Assembly (NCBI GenBank): GCA_009763385.1
Contig: CM019823.1
Span: 175,287,825-175,351,824 of the forward strand
DNA length: 64,000 nucleotides
Origin: Coix lacryma-jobi var. lacryma-jobi
Taxonomy: Eukaryota > Streptophyta > Magnoliopsida > Poales > Poaceae
Direction of reading: 5' to 3'
Shown here: positions 32,911 through 44,786 of the stretch, in pieces
Numbering within the stretch: the first letter of the stretch is position 1
Layout: each line of letters opens with the position of its first letter
The notes under the pieces: generated by a model
Databases searched by the model: none
The model's input: the letters and a program-made list of their open reading frames with translations, nothing else
Told to the model about the DNA's origin: nothing
Made by a program: the position numbers and the translations under genes

Positions 32911-34370
32911 GGAAGCAGTGCTCGTCGACTTTCTCCGCACGAACATCGACATGTTTGTGTGGGGCCCCTCGGACATGCCAGGCATACCGAGGGGAGTCGC
33001 CGAGCACGCCTTGGAGATCCAGGCCGGGTCCAGACCGGTGAAGCAACGCCTGCGCCGCTTCGACGAGGAAAAGCGTAGGATCATCGGCGAGGAGGTGCAC
33101 AAGCTTTTGGCGGCCGGATTCATCAAGGAGGTATTTCACCCGGAGTGGCTAGCTTACCCTGTACTAGTTAGGAAAAAGAATGGAAAAATGCGGATGTGTG
33201 TAGATTACACTGGTCTGAATAAAGCATGTCCAAAAGTTCCATTTCCTTTACCTCGAATTGATCAGATTGTCGATTCCACTGCGGGGTGTGAAGTACTTTC
33301 ATTTCTCGATGCATATTCCGGCTACCACCAAATTAGGATGAAAGAATCCGACGAGCTCGCTACCTCTTTTGTTACGCCCTTTGGTATGTATTGCTACGTT
33401 ACGATGCCCTTCGGTCTTCGAAACGCCGGGGCAACGTACCAACGTTGCATGCAGCATATCTTTGGCGAACACATAGGCAAAACCGTCGAGGCCTACGTCG
33501 ATGACATTGTGGTTAAAACTAAGAAAGTCGGGAACCTCATCAGCGATCTCGGGATCACGTTCGAGTGCCTCCGGGCCAAGAATGTGAGGCTCAACCCCGA
33601 GAAATGTGTCTTTGGTGTGCCCCGGGGCATGCTACTTGGCTACATTGTCTCACAACGGGGGATCGAGGCCAACCCCGAGAAGATCTCAGCAGTCACGAGG
33701 ATGGGCCCAATTTGAGACCTCAAGGGTGTACAGAAAGTGACAGGCTGCCTAGCCGCTCTCAGCAGATTCATCTCGAGGCTAGGGGAAAAAGCACTACCCC
33801 TCTACCGCCTGTTGAAGAAGACGGAACGCTTTGCGTGGACTGTCGAAGCCGAGGAGGCCTTAACCAGGCTGAAGGGGTTGCTGACTTCCACGCCAATTCT
33901 CGTGCCTCCACGACCAGCCCAGGGTGACGATCCCTCCGAGCCTCTCCTCCTCTACGTAGCCGCAACCACCCAGGTGGTCAGTGCGGTCGTGGTCGTCGAG
34001 AGACACGAGGAGGGTCACGCGCTACCAGTCCAACGGCCGGTGTACTTCATCAGTGAGGTGCTCTCCGAGGCCAAGGTCCGGTTCCCACACATCCAGAAGC
34101 TGCTCTACGGCATCATCATCACGAGGCGCAAGCTCCAGCACTACTTCCTCGCTCATCCCGTGACGGTGGTGTCATCTTTCCCCCTCAGAGAGATCATCAA
34201 CAATCGGGAGGCCACGGGGCGCATCGCCAAATGGTCCGCCGAGCTAATGGGGGAGGCCATCACCTACGCCCCTCGAAAAGCCATCAAGTCGCAAGCGTTG
34301 GCGGACTTCGTTGTTGAATGGACCGACACCCAGCTCCCGCCGGCACAAATCCAAGCCGAGCTCTGGACTA
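32911..34370 (+). pseudogene. Gypsy reverse transcriptase and RNase H
   Basis: RT blocks in order: RRFDEEKRRIIGEEVHKLLAAGFIKEV, PVLVRKKNGKMRMCVDYTGLNKACPK, FLDAYSGYHQIRM, FVTPFGMYCYVTMPFGLRNAGATYQR, AYVDDIVVK (catalytic YVDD at about 33495) and LGYIVSQRGIEANP. A TGA at 33714-33716 follows MGPI, where relatives have Arg (CGA to TGA). RNase H and its connection follow (LSRFISRLGEKALPLYRLLKK, LLLYVAATTQVVSAVVV, RPVYFISEVLSEAK). It would make DNA from element RNA and remove the RNA strand. Confidence 0.92.
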
Positions 34371-36190
34371 TGTACTTCGACGGGTCCCTCATGAAGACGG
34401 GGGCAGGCGCAGGCCTGCTCTTCATCTCACCCCTCGGAGTCCACATGCGCTACCTGCTACGCTTGCACTTCCCCGCCTCCAACAACGTCACTGAGTACGA
34501 GGCCCTCGTCAACGGGCTGCGCATAGCCCTCGAGCTTGGGGTCCGATGCCTCGACGCCCAAGGAGACTCGCAGCTTGTCATCAACCAGGTTATGAAGGCT
34601 TCAAGCTGCATCGATCCCAAGATGGAGGCATACTGCGGAGAGGTGCGCAAGCTAGAAGACAAGTTCTATGGCCTTGAGCTCAACCACATAGCTCGAAAGT
34701 ACAACGAGGCCGCAGACGAGCTGGCAAAGTTGGCGTCCACGCGCGGCACGGTTCCACTAGACGTCTTCTCGAGGGACGTTTTCGGGTCATCCGTCAAGAT
34801 CGGCCCGGGGTCTGGCCCCTCGACGCCACCCCTCGAGCTAGACACGGGGGCTCGACCTTCAACGCGACCCCTCGGGAATGACCCCTCGACATCCGCTGAG
34901 GCGATGCAGATCGACGCACCCGCCTCTTCTTCATCACGACCCCTCGACTGGCGGACGCCCTTCCTCGACTACCTGACGCAAGGCGTGCTACCAGAAGACA
35001 AGACGGAGGCCCGACGCATCGCTCGAAGGGCCAAGACCTACGTCATCTACGGCGACGAACGGGAGCTGTACCGTCGAAGCCCATCAGGAATCCTTCAACG
35101 CTGCATCCCCCTCGAGGAGGGACGCAGGCTCCTCGACGACATGCACTCGGGGGCTTGCGGCCATCACGCAGCGCCAAGGACCTTGGTAGGGAACGCCTTC
35201 CGACAAGGCTTCTACTGGCCAACCGCCATCGGAGACGCCAAGCGCCTGGTCCAAGCTTGCCAAGGGTGTCAGTTTTACGCCAAGCAAACGCACCAGCCCG
35301 CGCACGCCCTGCAGATGATCCCCATTACTTGGCCGTTTGCCGTCTGGGGGCTCGACCTTGTGGGTCCCCTCAAGATGACAACCGGAAAGTACACGCATGT
35401 GCTCGTGGCCATCGACAAATTCACCAAGTGGATCGAGGCCAAGCCCATAGGCGACCCCACCTCTGACAGGGCCGTCGAGTTCATCGCAGACATCATGTAC
35501 CAATTTGGGATTCCTAATGTCATCATCACCGACAATGGCACCCAATTCATGGGCAAAAAGTTCACCAACTTCTGCGATGACAACGGCATTCGCGTGACCT
35601 GGGCCTCGGTCGCGTACCCTCAGTGCAACGGGCAGGTCGAGCGCGCCAACGACATGATACTCCATGGGCTGAAGCCGAGGCTGTTCAAGACCCTCAAAAA
35701 TTTCGGAAAAGGGTGGGCCGCAGAGCTCCCCTCGGTGCTGTGGGGCCTCAGGACTACACCGAGTCGAGTCACCGGGTTCACTCCGTTTTTCCTAACCTAC
35801 GACGCCGAGGCCGTCCTGCCTACGGACCTCGAATACGGCTCCCCTCGACTTCGAGCCTACAACGAGCAAACCAACGATGAAAGGCTCGCCAACGCCAAGG
35901 ACCAGCTCGAGGAGGCCCGAGACGTGGCGCTCATCAACTCCGCGCGCTACCAGCAAACACTTCGACGCTACCACAACAAGCACGTGCGCAAGAGGGACCT
36001 GGCGGTGGGGGACCTCGTGCTTCGACGACTGCAAGACAATCGAGGGCGCCACAAGCTCACCCCTCCATGGGAGGGCCCATACACCGTAGCTGAGGTGCTC
36101 AAGCCAGGGACATACAAGCTCTACGACGAACAAGGCAGAATCCTGGCGAACGCGTGGAACATCTCTCAGCTACGTCGCTTCTACCCTTAA
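34370..36190 (+). pseudogene. Gypsy second RNase H and integrase
   Basis: This is the distal part of an 817-codon open frame (33737-36190). A second RNase H begins MYFDGSLMKTGAGAGL (about residue 212 of that frame), with TEYEALVNGL and QGDSQLVINQV. Integrase follows: a zinc region ending CQGCQFYAKQ (about residue 490), then GLDLVGP (about 538), TDNGTQF (about 598) and GQVERAN (about 633), giving D-D-E, and a C-terminal tail to FYP. I see no inactivating change here. Host-type RNase H in this position marks the Tat lineage. Confidence 0.9.
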
Positions 36191-36739
36191 GGGCCTCGAG
36201 GCCCAACATATTCTGTTGCTTTGTACAAACATGTCAAAATGAATGAACAAACTCGTGCATTGTCTTTCATTTTGCTTAGCAACTTAAGGTAGCCTCGACC
36301 CTGCCATGCTCAGGGTCGAGCCTCCCTCGGGGGCTGACGGGGGGACCCCCCCAGACTCCAGAAAAAAAACGCGTTTTCTTTTCAAAAATTCGACCCTCGT
36401 CTCGACTCGTGCCTCGAGTGAACTAGCGACGTCTAAATCCTAAAATACCTCGAGCCTCCAAGGGTCGGGAGGCGTCGACGTAGACGGCCACCTACGCCCC
36501 CGGGCTACGGTACCCTACCTACGCCTCCCCTCGAGGGGCTCGCGACGTATCGAAGGAACACAGACTAAGTTAGCAGAAACTTGAGCTTGCAACAAAGAGA
36601 AGTGGTCAAACGCATTTGAAAAGAAAACAGCTTCTTTAAACAAACAAGTCATATATACATATGGGTCTCGACGGACCCTCATTCATGTCAATAAAGAAAA
36701 TTCTTTAAACAACAGGGGTCTCGACGCCCGATATTTTGG

Positions 36740-39725
36740 CACGCAGGCCCTAATCTTCGTCGGTATGATACTCTCCCGAGGTCTTCCACCGGCGGGCTCA
36801 GCCTCGACACCCGAGCTAGAGGGAGGAGGGCCTCGACACCGCTGCTGGCGTCAGGAGGCAGCACGTCCCTCCTCGAAGATCTTCGCGAGTGACGTCCCCG
36901 GCCTCTCCATCTTCTCCAAGATTTTATCGACACGGCGGTTGTTCCACTCCTCGTCCTTCCCCTCGATCTCGATGAAGCCATTGGCGACAACGTGGACCGG
37001 GAAGCGGAAGCCGGAGCGGACGACCGCGAGCGTCTGCTTGACGCCATGGTGGAGAGCTTGCCGGACACGGTCCCGCGCGGCTACGTCGAGAAGCACAAGG
37101 CGTCGACCAAGGCGTCGCCTCGGGCCACCGCACCTTCTGCCGCAGCCACCGGAGGAGCACCCCACATGGAGCCAAGCCGGTCGAGGGAAGTGCGAGCCGC
37201 TCTGCCACCATCGTTCTCGTCTTGGAGTTGGTCCAAGAGAGCCTGGTTCGTCCGCGGAGCTCCTCGACCGTCTTCTCGACCCCTGCGCAACGAACGAGGA
37301 AGAGTGAGACTGCGGCGTAACAAAAAACTTCGAGGCCCAAACAAGGACAAGGTGTAAGCCTCACCATCGCAGTGTTGCCCCAGTGCGGCGAGGTCGTTGG
37401 TAAGGCCCTCAGCGCGCTGCTCGAGCCTGCGCTTCTCGGCCAGCATGGGGAGCTTCTCGGACCTAAGCTCCTCAATCAGCCTGCCCGCCTCCACGAGGGC
37501 CAGATCCTTTCGGATCACCTCCTGCCGCGCCGCCCCCTCGACAGCTCGGGCGGTGGCGACACCGCTTCTCGGCGTCTTTGGCCTCCTTCTTCGCCGCCTC
37601 CGCTGCGGACGAGCGCCGGCGACATCGCATTGAGCATCCTCGGCCTCTTTTCTCGCCGCCTCCGCTGCGGTTCGGGCGGTGGCGGCCTCACCACGGGCAT
37701 CAGCGGCCTCCTGCTTCGCCGCCTCAGCTTCAGCCCGGGCGGAGGTGGCCTCGCTTCGGCGTCCGCGGCCTCCTTCCTCGATGCCTCGAGAGCAGCGGCG
37801 GCCTCCTCCTTGGATCGAGTGACCTCACCTCGAGCCGCCCGGACCTCCGCCTCCGCCTCGTTGAGCCGGCTCGCCATTTGGGCGTTCCGGCTCAGCTCAG
37901 CGCGGAGATCTTGAAGCTCCGCCTCAGCCCTCGCGAGGGCGGCCGACACCTGTGCGGACCGGCCTGCCTCCTCGGAGCAGGACCGCTCTGCCTCCGCCAT
38001 GAGCTCGGCCACCTCCCGGAAGATGGACCGCACCTCGCGAGGGGCCCTCCGCTGGACCGGTTGCTCGATGGAGACCATGGCGAGGGACGGGCTCGGCGCG
38101 TCGGGAAACGGCCATACTAGTCGGTCAAGCTCGATGTCGGGCAGATCCTCCTCCGCCCCGAGCTGCCCCAGCTGCGGCCCGCCGCCCGACGGCACGGGCC
38201 CCGGCTCTTCCCTGGTCGGGTCCTCCGGCGTCTTGTCAGCGCTAGCCGGCGCCTCGGGCGCCTCCACCATCGTCAAGCCCGCGGCGAGGAGCGGCCCCTG
38301 CTCCAGCTCGTTCAGGAGGTCCTCCACCGTCGACTCCTTCTCCGCCAACGCCTCTCCCCCCTTTCCCTCCTCCGCAGCCTGGCTCGTGTCAGTCGGGGCC
38401 TCGAGGGGCGCGGTCTCCTCGCCCCAGACACCGGCGGGGCCGTGCTCGCCCCAGGCGCTTCCCCCGGAACAGCCGTTGTAGCGGGGGGAAGGGTGGCGCT
38501 CCCGACTGACGCCATCGCGGGAGGAGGAGGGGGAGGAGGCAGCGCCTCAGTGGGCGTGGTAGTGGCGGGCTCGACGCCGAGCTGCGGCCCCTGCAATACG
38601 AGATGACAGTGATATCAGAATTGAGAAGGATGCCTCGACCCCTGTGGTCGATGGCGACGGCCTCACCAAAATTCGCGACGATCATCTGGCCTCCTCGAGC
38701 CATGGCAGCTCGAGCCTTCTCCAGCCAAGCGGCTTCTCTAGCGGAGGAAGGTGCCATACCTCGAGGTGCTTGTGCCTCGACGGGGCTCGAGGTCTTGGCC
38801 CGCTTGGACGCAGCGAGGTCCACCTCCTGGTAGGAGCGCTTCCCCCTGAGAAACCAGAGATGGCATGCATCATCAAAAGTAAAGAGGTAAAGCCACTACC
38901 GACGAGACCCAAGAAAAACTACTCACCCAAAGCGGCGGCTGGGCTTCTTCCCGGAATCGTCGGACCCACTCGGGGCTTCGAGCCCCCCCACGGCTCGAGC
39001 CCTGCGCCTGGGCCGTCTCCGCAGGGCTGGGATGGGGGAGGGCTCCCGACGCCTCCCGTGGCTCGACCTCGAGGGAGAGCCCTCCTTCCGCCCCACATCG
39101 CGGGAGGGCGACCGTACCTCCCTCGTGCTGTCGTCGTGGCGTCCGCCCCGGCGCGGGCTCCGGGACCTGCTCCGGCGCTCGCGCTGGCGGTCGCGCCCTC
39201 CCGCGTCCGCTTCTGTGTCCCGGCGGCGGTGCGGCGATGGACTCTGGGACGCTCACGCCCCTGGTCACGAGACGCCCGGGGCTCCCTCCCCGACGCTCGT
39301 GATGGCGCGGGCTCGACGCCTCCTCCTGGCGCCCGCTCCTCCGCAGGCTCGACGGCGCCCTTGACGGCTCGCGGCGGTCGGGCCCGAAATCCTTCTCGAC
39401 CTGTCGGCCGCTTCTCGAAGCCCGGCCCTTCTCGAGATCCCCCGCCTGGGTCGATGCGGCCGTGGTCTCCTTCTGCGCCGCGACAATAGCACTCCTGGTC
39501 CGTGGCTTCTTCGTGACAGCCGGCGCGACCGGCGCGGAGCTCGAGATGCCCTGAGCCTCCGACGAGGCTGGGCCTGATACGGCCTTCCGCGGCTGCGTCC
39601 CGCGCGACCCCTTCGCCGGTGGGACCTCGTAGATGACCTCCTGCACAGGGGAGCGGTCAGCCCGGATGTCGCCAAACCCCGCGCGTCTCAGGCACGCGTC
39701 CATCCCCTCGTCGTCGCTCTCACAT

Positions 39726-39763
<38 letters not shown>

Positions 39764-41032
39764 CCGAGCTCGAGGAGCTGAGCTCGGGGGACTCGTCCCC
39801 AGGCTGCCGATTGCGGCGAGCCTTCGCCAACCTTTGCTCCCGAGCCGACCGACGCAAGTTTTTGTTTTCTCTTTCTTCTTTCTGGAATCCTTGTTCTCTT
39901 TTTCCTTTTGAGCGGAGAGGCGCCTCACTTGTGTCTCCGCGGCGTCCTCCCTCACCGGGGCCTCGAGGCACGACACGTGAACGCCCCCTGCGAAAAAGGA
40001 AACGTGATGAGGAAAAAACACGAAAAGAAGGCGCAAGGTTCGAAGAAGAAAGAAGGAGGGGAGGCTCGAGACGGGCTAGCTCGATGGGGACCTACCAGAT
40101 CGAGGCACCCTTGTCGGGCGCCATTGGGATCAGATTGGAACTCTCCGGGGCAAACGATCCATGGATCGTGATCGCCACCCGGAGATGCCGTCGCTACAAG
40201 TCAGCCCCTCCCTGGCCATCCTCGACCCGTTCAGCGCCTCGGGCTCGGCCTTCGGCCCCATCTCGAACAAGAAAGGGGGCGGTCCGCCAGCGGAAGAACC
40301 CGTCGCTGGTGGAATGCCCAGATTACCGCCTGGACGGTCAGCCCCTTCTCGTCCACCAGCGTCTTCATCATCTCCATCAGGGGCAGCAAATGGCGCTGCT
40401 TATCCGCCACGACGCCCCAGTTCCACTTTTCCGGGCGCCGGTCAAGGACCCTGCCGGTGTACTGCGGAAGGAGCCCCCTCGTTCCGCAGATAGAAACCAG
40501 TGGTCGTCCCATCCTGCTTGGTTGGTAGAGAGCTTGTAGCGGAGGTACTCGCGGGGACGCCGCCGACGAGGTCCCAGTCCGCATGGTGATGGCGAGGGAG
40601 CCAGCGCGCACGAGCCGCTTCCCGCTGGACTTCGACGTCTTGGTGAAGAGCTCGCCCCGGAAAATGTGAACGAACATCTCCCAGTGCGGCTCGATCTTCA
40701 GGTACCCTCGCACACCGCGGCGAAGATGGCGGCGTGCGAGATCGATTTGGGGGAGAAATGCTGCAGCTCCACCTCGTAGTGGTGGGTCAACGCACGCATG
40801 AAGCGGCTCGGCGAGACACCGAGCCCCATGCGGTGGTAACAGGTGAAGCTCACCACGTACCCCTCCGGTGGCTGCGGCTCCCGGTGATCCACCGATGGGA
40901 CGATCCACCACGCGGGTCCCCCCTCCGGGTTGGGGCGGAGAAGTCCCTGCGCCACCAGCGAGTCCAACTCGCGATGCGTCATCTTCGATCGGCTCTAGTC
41001 TTCGGCCGGTTGCGGCGGAGTCTTATCGGCCA
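36740..41032 (-). pseudogene. Antisense gene of the Tat-like gypsy element (about five exons)
   Basis: Minus-strand frames join across plausible GT-AG introns. Exon 1 starts at 41032 (MADKTPPQPAED), has an in-frame TAG, then MTHRELDSLVAQGLLRP, YVVSFTCYHRMGLGVSP and VEPHWEMFVHIF-like text, with a donor near 40096. The next exon begins near 39988 and includes an Asp-rich (GAT)n tract at 39722-39762. Later exons begin near 38848 and 38592; the latter has a long Ala/Glu coiled coil (about 37700-38060). The last begins near 37290. Function is unknown; related antisense frames occur in Grande-type elements. Small frame errors make it a likely pseudogene here. Confidence 0.6.
39722..39762. repeat. 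(CAT)n microsatellite
   Basis: About thirteen CATs in a row within an exon of the antisense gene; on the minus strand they read as Asp, Met or ATG codons depending on frame. The Asp frame is the sensible one next to ESDDEG. Confidence 0.9.
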
Positions 41033-41259
41033 TGGCAACGACGGCGTGGACTTGGGCGGCGGATGGACAGCAGAGAAGGATACGGATGGCGGGCTCAGGA
41101 AGGAGATGCACGGGAGCTGCGGCGGCGGTGAAGGCAAAGGCAAAGTAAAGGGTTCCTTTCCCCCTCTTTCGATGTTTATACGAAAAAGCCCCAACAGGCG
41201 AGGCGTCCCACGGCGACGAAAAAGGTAACCGCATAGCATTTAATGCGCCCACCTAACTG

Positions 41260-42154
41260 CGTCTCGAGCCGGATGCAAGGAACACGCGGCAGCTCTCCAT
41301 TCGCTCCACTACCCGGGCCCGCCACGACCGTCGCCCCGGCTTCGCGTCCGCCGCCCTCCCTGACGGTTTCCACCTAAAAAGGCACGCCCAACGGGCAGAA
41401 GGATTCCAAGCGACGAAGGCTTCTTCAGGAAGGTAAAAACAGGCCCCGGCCCTAAGCCTCGAGGCAGCGAAGGCTGGCCCTCGAAAAAGGGTTCGACAGC
41501 TGGCCTCGAGCACCCGAGTCAGGGACACCAAGGGGCGCCACCCGCAGCATCGCTCGAGGGCCAAGCCCTCGAGGCCCCTCACGTGTATCCAAGGCAGGGA
41601 GCTCGACATGCAGTGAGATCCCCTCGGAGGGAGGCATCGAGCCACCGGGTCCTATCGAATGGACCCGACACTCCTGCAGACTGAGCACCCATGCTTTATG
41701 AGATCGCCTCCGGGCCACAGTCGACCCCTATCGAACGGGGCACGAGGTCTCACTTGGATTCCCCGTTACCAGCTCACCGGGAACCTCAATACTCGCCCGT
41801 TCGTGGTAGTACGAGGCATCCCCCCTCGCATCCGATCGAAAGGACTCGGCGGGATGACAAGCCAGGGCAACCGACGTGCCGGACAGCTCGAAGAGCCAGC
41901 CGGTCGGTTCAGCCTGGCACCCCTTGACGAAAGAGGGTTAAATAACTCAGGGGCTCGACACTCCCGAACCTAAAAAACGTAATCAACGCTCACACGACCT
42001 CGAGGTCCTAACCACTACCCGCGGGTGTCGCTCGCACGACACCCGCGGAATCAACACAGCCGAACCCTCGAGATCCGGTTAGCCAAAACCCTCGAGACCT
42101 CAGTCGGGAGCCCCTGCTCGAGTGCAAGCACTCGAACAAGGGCTCGGGGGCTAC
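41260..42154 (+). other. Gypsy 3' untranslated region and polypurine tract
   Basis: The stretch between the antisense gene and the 3' LTR has no coding sense and carries many CCTCGAG and CTCGA words. It ends in GGGCTCGGGGGCTAC (42140-42154), the likely plus-strand primer tract, directly before the LTR. Confidence 0.7.
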
Positions 42155-43387
42155 TGTCGGGGGAACGCCAAAGGGGTACCCCCAATCAACGCAAAACACA
42201 CGGGTTAAAACTTAGAACACCAATTAGTAACAAACCTAACTAGTCCAACCCCCTCGAGGCCTGCACACGCTGGCCCACCAAGCCAGGGGCTCGGCTGGCA
42301 CTCGCTCCCCGTCTCGCCCGAGCCCTCCGAGCCAGGCCTCGGGCGAGTGCTCCACTAAACCCTCGAGTCCTGGCATATAGGCCTCGAGCCCCCCACAGTC
42401 GGACGCCCACACCTCGAGACCCCACGCGGGGACCTCAAGCTCTCTTTGGCACAACAGCCTACCCTCGAGGGCACATCACGCCCCTCGAGCAGTGCCAAGT
42501 ACCGGATGCCAACCCCACCTAAACATTTAATGCACTCACCTACCCCCGTCACGTCCTCTGGAGACGCAGCATGCGCCACAGTGAACCGGAGTCTGAGTCA
42601 AACCTCCTTTTTACCATAAGCATGGGTGAAAAGGCACCAGTACAGCACTGTTCGACCAAACCCTGCACTGTGGCACGTCCGGTCACAATCTCGAGACCCG
42701 GATTTCCGCTGTACGACCAGGTTCCTCGGGACTCGCCCATACCTGCGAGCTCGAACCTCCCGCAGGCGCCACCTCGAGGCCGGTTATGCGCCCCTCGAGC
42801 CCTAATTGCTGTCACATGATTGGAGGACAGGTACCCCAAGACCCGGAGGGACCCCGCCGTGTCCTGTACGTTCCGGGATGGGTGCTGTACAGCCCCCACG
42901 TCGCCACGCCTCCACGTCCGCGCCCGGGATGGAGGCCACGCATCAAGGACACCTCAACAGCAACACCCACGTTGGCTGCAGTGACTTCGACAAGACAGAG
43001 TTCCTACCCTTCGCCATATCGAGCGCTGTACATGTCAATCCTATGTAAACCCTGGCCTCCTCTTGTTCTATAAAAGGGGACTCCAGGGCCCTTCGCGCGC
43101 AAGAGACAAGGCACGAGTCTACGGTTACACACTTCGAGAGACAACACACAAGTCCACACACGCACACACTCGAGTCCGGACTCCGGTCCACGCTCATTAA
43201 GCTTGTATTCGCCCCTGTACAAGCACTTAGGTGCAAGTAATACAAGAACCACCTCCCCCGCTGGACGTAGGGCCTTCTTTGCCCGAACCAGGATAAATCC
43301 TTGTGTCATCTTGCATCACCATCCAAGAAGAGAGCACGCGATCATATTACTAGTTGGTGTCATACCCCCGGGTTCGAAACACCGACA
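42155..43387 (+). repeat. 3' LTR of the gypsy element
   Basis: 1233 bp with CTATAAAAGGGG (about 43067). By eye it differs from the 5' LTR at about 20-25 substitutions plus about ten one-base indels, nearly all in homopolymers. Confidence 0.92.
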
Positions 43388-44217
43388 ACCTCCCTGAAGG
43401 AGTCTTCGTACATCAGTCTACTTACACTAAGAGGGCACTTGAAAAAGTTCAATATAAACAAGTGTCACCCTCTTAAGACCCCCATGGTAGTCCGGTCCCT
43501 GGAAGCGGACAAGGACCCATTCAGACCCAAGGGTGATGATGAGGAAGTATTGAGACCCGAAGTTCCATACTTGAGCGCCATCGGAGCACTCATGTACCTT
43601 GCAAACTGCACAAGGCCGAATATTGCATTTGCAGTAAATTTACTAGCAAGGTATAGTGTTGCCCCAACTAGGAGGCATTGGGTTGGTGTAAAAACCATCC
43701 TACGATACCTTCAAGGTTCCTGAAGAACCAAGCCTCAACCATGGTGGGTTATGTGGACGCTGGCTACATGTCTGATCCCCATAATGCCAGGTCCCAGACT
43801 GGGTTTGTGTTTCTCTATGGTGGTGCAACCATTTCCTGGAAGTCTGTGAAGCAGACCCTGGTTGCCACATCGACCAACCACTCAGAGATAATAGCTTGGT
43901 TCAAAGCCACACGAGAATGTGTTTGGTTGCGACGGATGATCAATCACATCCAGAAGTCATGTGGTTTGAACGTCGCTGACACCCCCACCATTATCTATAA
44001 GGATAATGCGGCTTGTGTTGCACAGATGCATATGGGCTATGTCAAGAGCAATCTCACGAAGCATATTGCTCCTAAATTCTTTTACCCCCATGAGCTCCAG
44101 AAGAGCGGGGAGATAAATATCCTGCAAGCTAGGTCATGTGATAATCTAGCAGATTTATTCATAAAATCTCTGCTAGCATCCAGCTTTCACATATGTGCCC
44201 GTGGAATTGGCATGAGA
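43388..44217 (+). pseudogene. Copia RT end and RNase H, continued after the gypsy insertion
   Basis: It continues from the ACCTC duplicate: PEGVFVHQSTYTKRAL, TPMVVRSLEADKDPFRP, PYLSAIGALMYLANCTRPNIAFAVNLLARY, VKTILRYLQGS. A TGA and a small deletion at about 43721 remove the linker. RNase H then reads VGYVDAGYMSDPHNARSQTG, ISWKSVKQTLVATSTNHSEII, ECVWLRRMINHIQ, IIYKDNAACVAQM, KHIAPKFFYPHELQ and SCDNLADLFIKSL, ending at 44218. Confidence 0.9.
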
Positions 44218-44519
44218 TGACTTAGAGAGTTGCAGGGTTCAGGGGGAGATCAACTCCCAAAGAACATAGCTCATATCCGTGATCCCGAAGATCACGGGAC
44301 GGTCCTGAAAGACCAGACCCCAGATCAATTGTTGTACTCTTTTCCCTTGATGAGTTTTTTCCCACTGTGTTTTCTCATGCAAGGTTTTTAACGAGGCAAC
44401 ATACACACACAAGCAATGCATGTGATGTACTCTTTCTTCTACCCTTTTTTCCCACTGGTTTTGGGGGGAGTTTTTTTTTAACGAGGCATCAACATAGCAT
44501 ATAATTGGCCAAGGGGGAG

Positions 44520-44779
44520 TGTTATGAATCTAGTGTGAACACTAGAACAAAATGGTGGCCAATTAAATGAACATGTGAGGGAGGAAAGTCTTCTAGTTCA
44601 CACACTTCATCTCCTTATAAATAGAAGGGGTGACTTCAGTTGTAAGATATAGACATCTAGTGAAAGTGAAATACAAGAGCAGATGCTCCCTCTCCTCCCA
44701 ACTCTCTGTGTCTCTGTGTCCATGCTTTCATGTTCTTGAGTTCTTGAATGAGCATACAAAATACAGCTGATTTCTAACA
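44520..44779 (+). repeat. 3' LTR of the copia element (260 bp)
   Basis: It follows the purine tract CCAAGGGGGAG (44509-44519). It has a single TTATAAATAG box and an extra TCTCTGTG copy relative to the 5' LTR. It ends TTTCTAACA before GTCGG. Confidence 0.93.
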
Positions 44780-44786
44780 GTCGGTA

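Larger units (their letters stand above)
23982..43387 (+). mobile_element. Ty3/gypsy retrotransposon, Tat-like, with antisense gene
   Basis: LTRs of 1233 bp each (23982-25214 and 42155-43387) start TGTCGGGGGAACGC and end CACCGACA. The target duplication ACCTC is at 23977-23981 and 43388-43392. After the 5' LTR comes a primer-binding-type sequence TTGGCGCGCCAGGTAGGGGG. The order is gag, protease, RT, RNase H, a second RNase H, integrase, then a long antisense gene before the 3' LTR. A second RNase H before integrase and an antisense 3' gene are Tat-lineage traits (Grande- or RIRE2-like). The 3' LTR has CTATAAAAGGGG while the 5' LTR has CTGTAAAAGGGG. Two solo LTRs split gag. Confidence 0.95.
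18729..44779 (+). mobile_element. Ty1/copia retrotransposon, interrupted by nested elements
   Basis: Two LTRs starting TGTTATGAATC and ending TTTCTAACA bound the element. The 5-bp target duplication GTCGG is at 18724-18728 and 44780-44784. Between them lie a 2.1-kb leader, a gag region (21179-22050), a truncated integrase tail, RT (23076-23981, continued at 43388) and RNase H (to 44217). A 19.4-kb gypsy element interrupts RT. By eye the LTRs differ at about ten bases in ~250 shared sites, roughly 4 percent. Protease and most of integrase are deleted and several stops are present, so it cannot move alone. Confidence 0.95.

Noticed and set aside
39722..39762. Poly-Met stretch in a predicted protein
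   Set aside because: Wrong frame of a (GAT)n microsatellite; the sensible frame gives poly-Asp.
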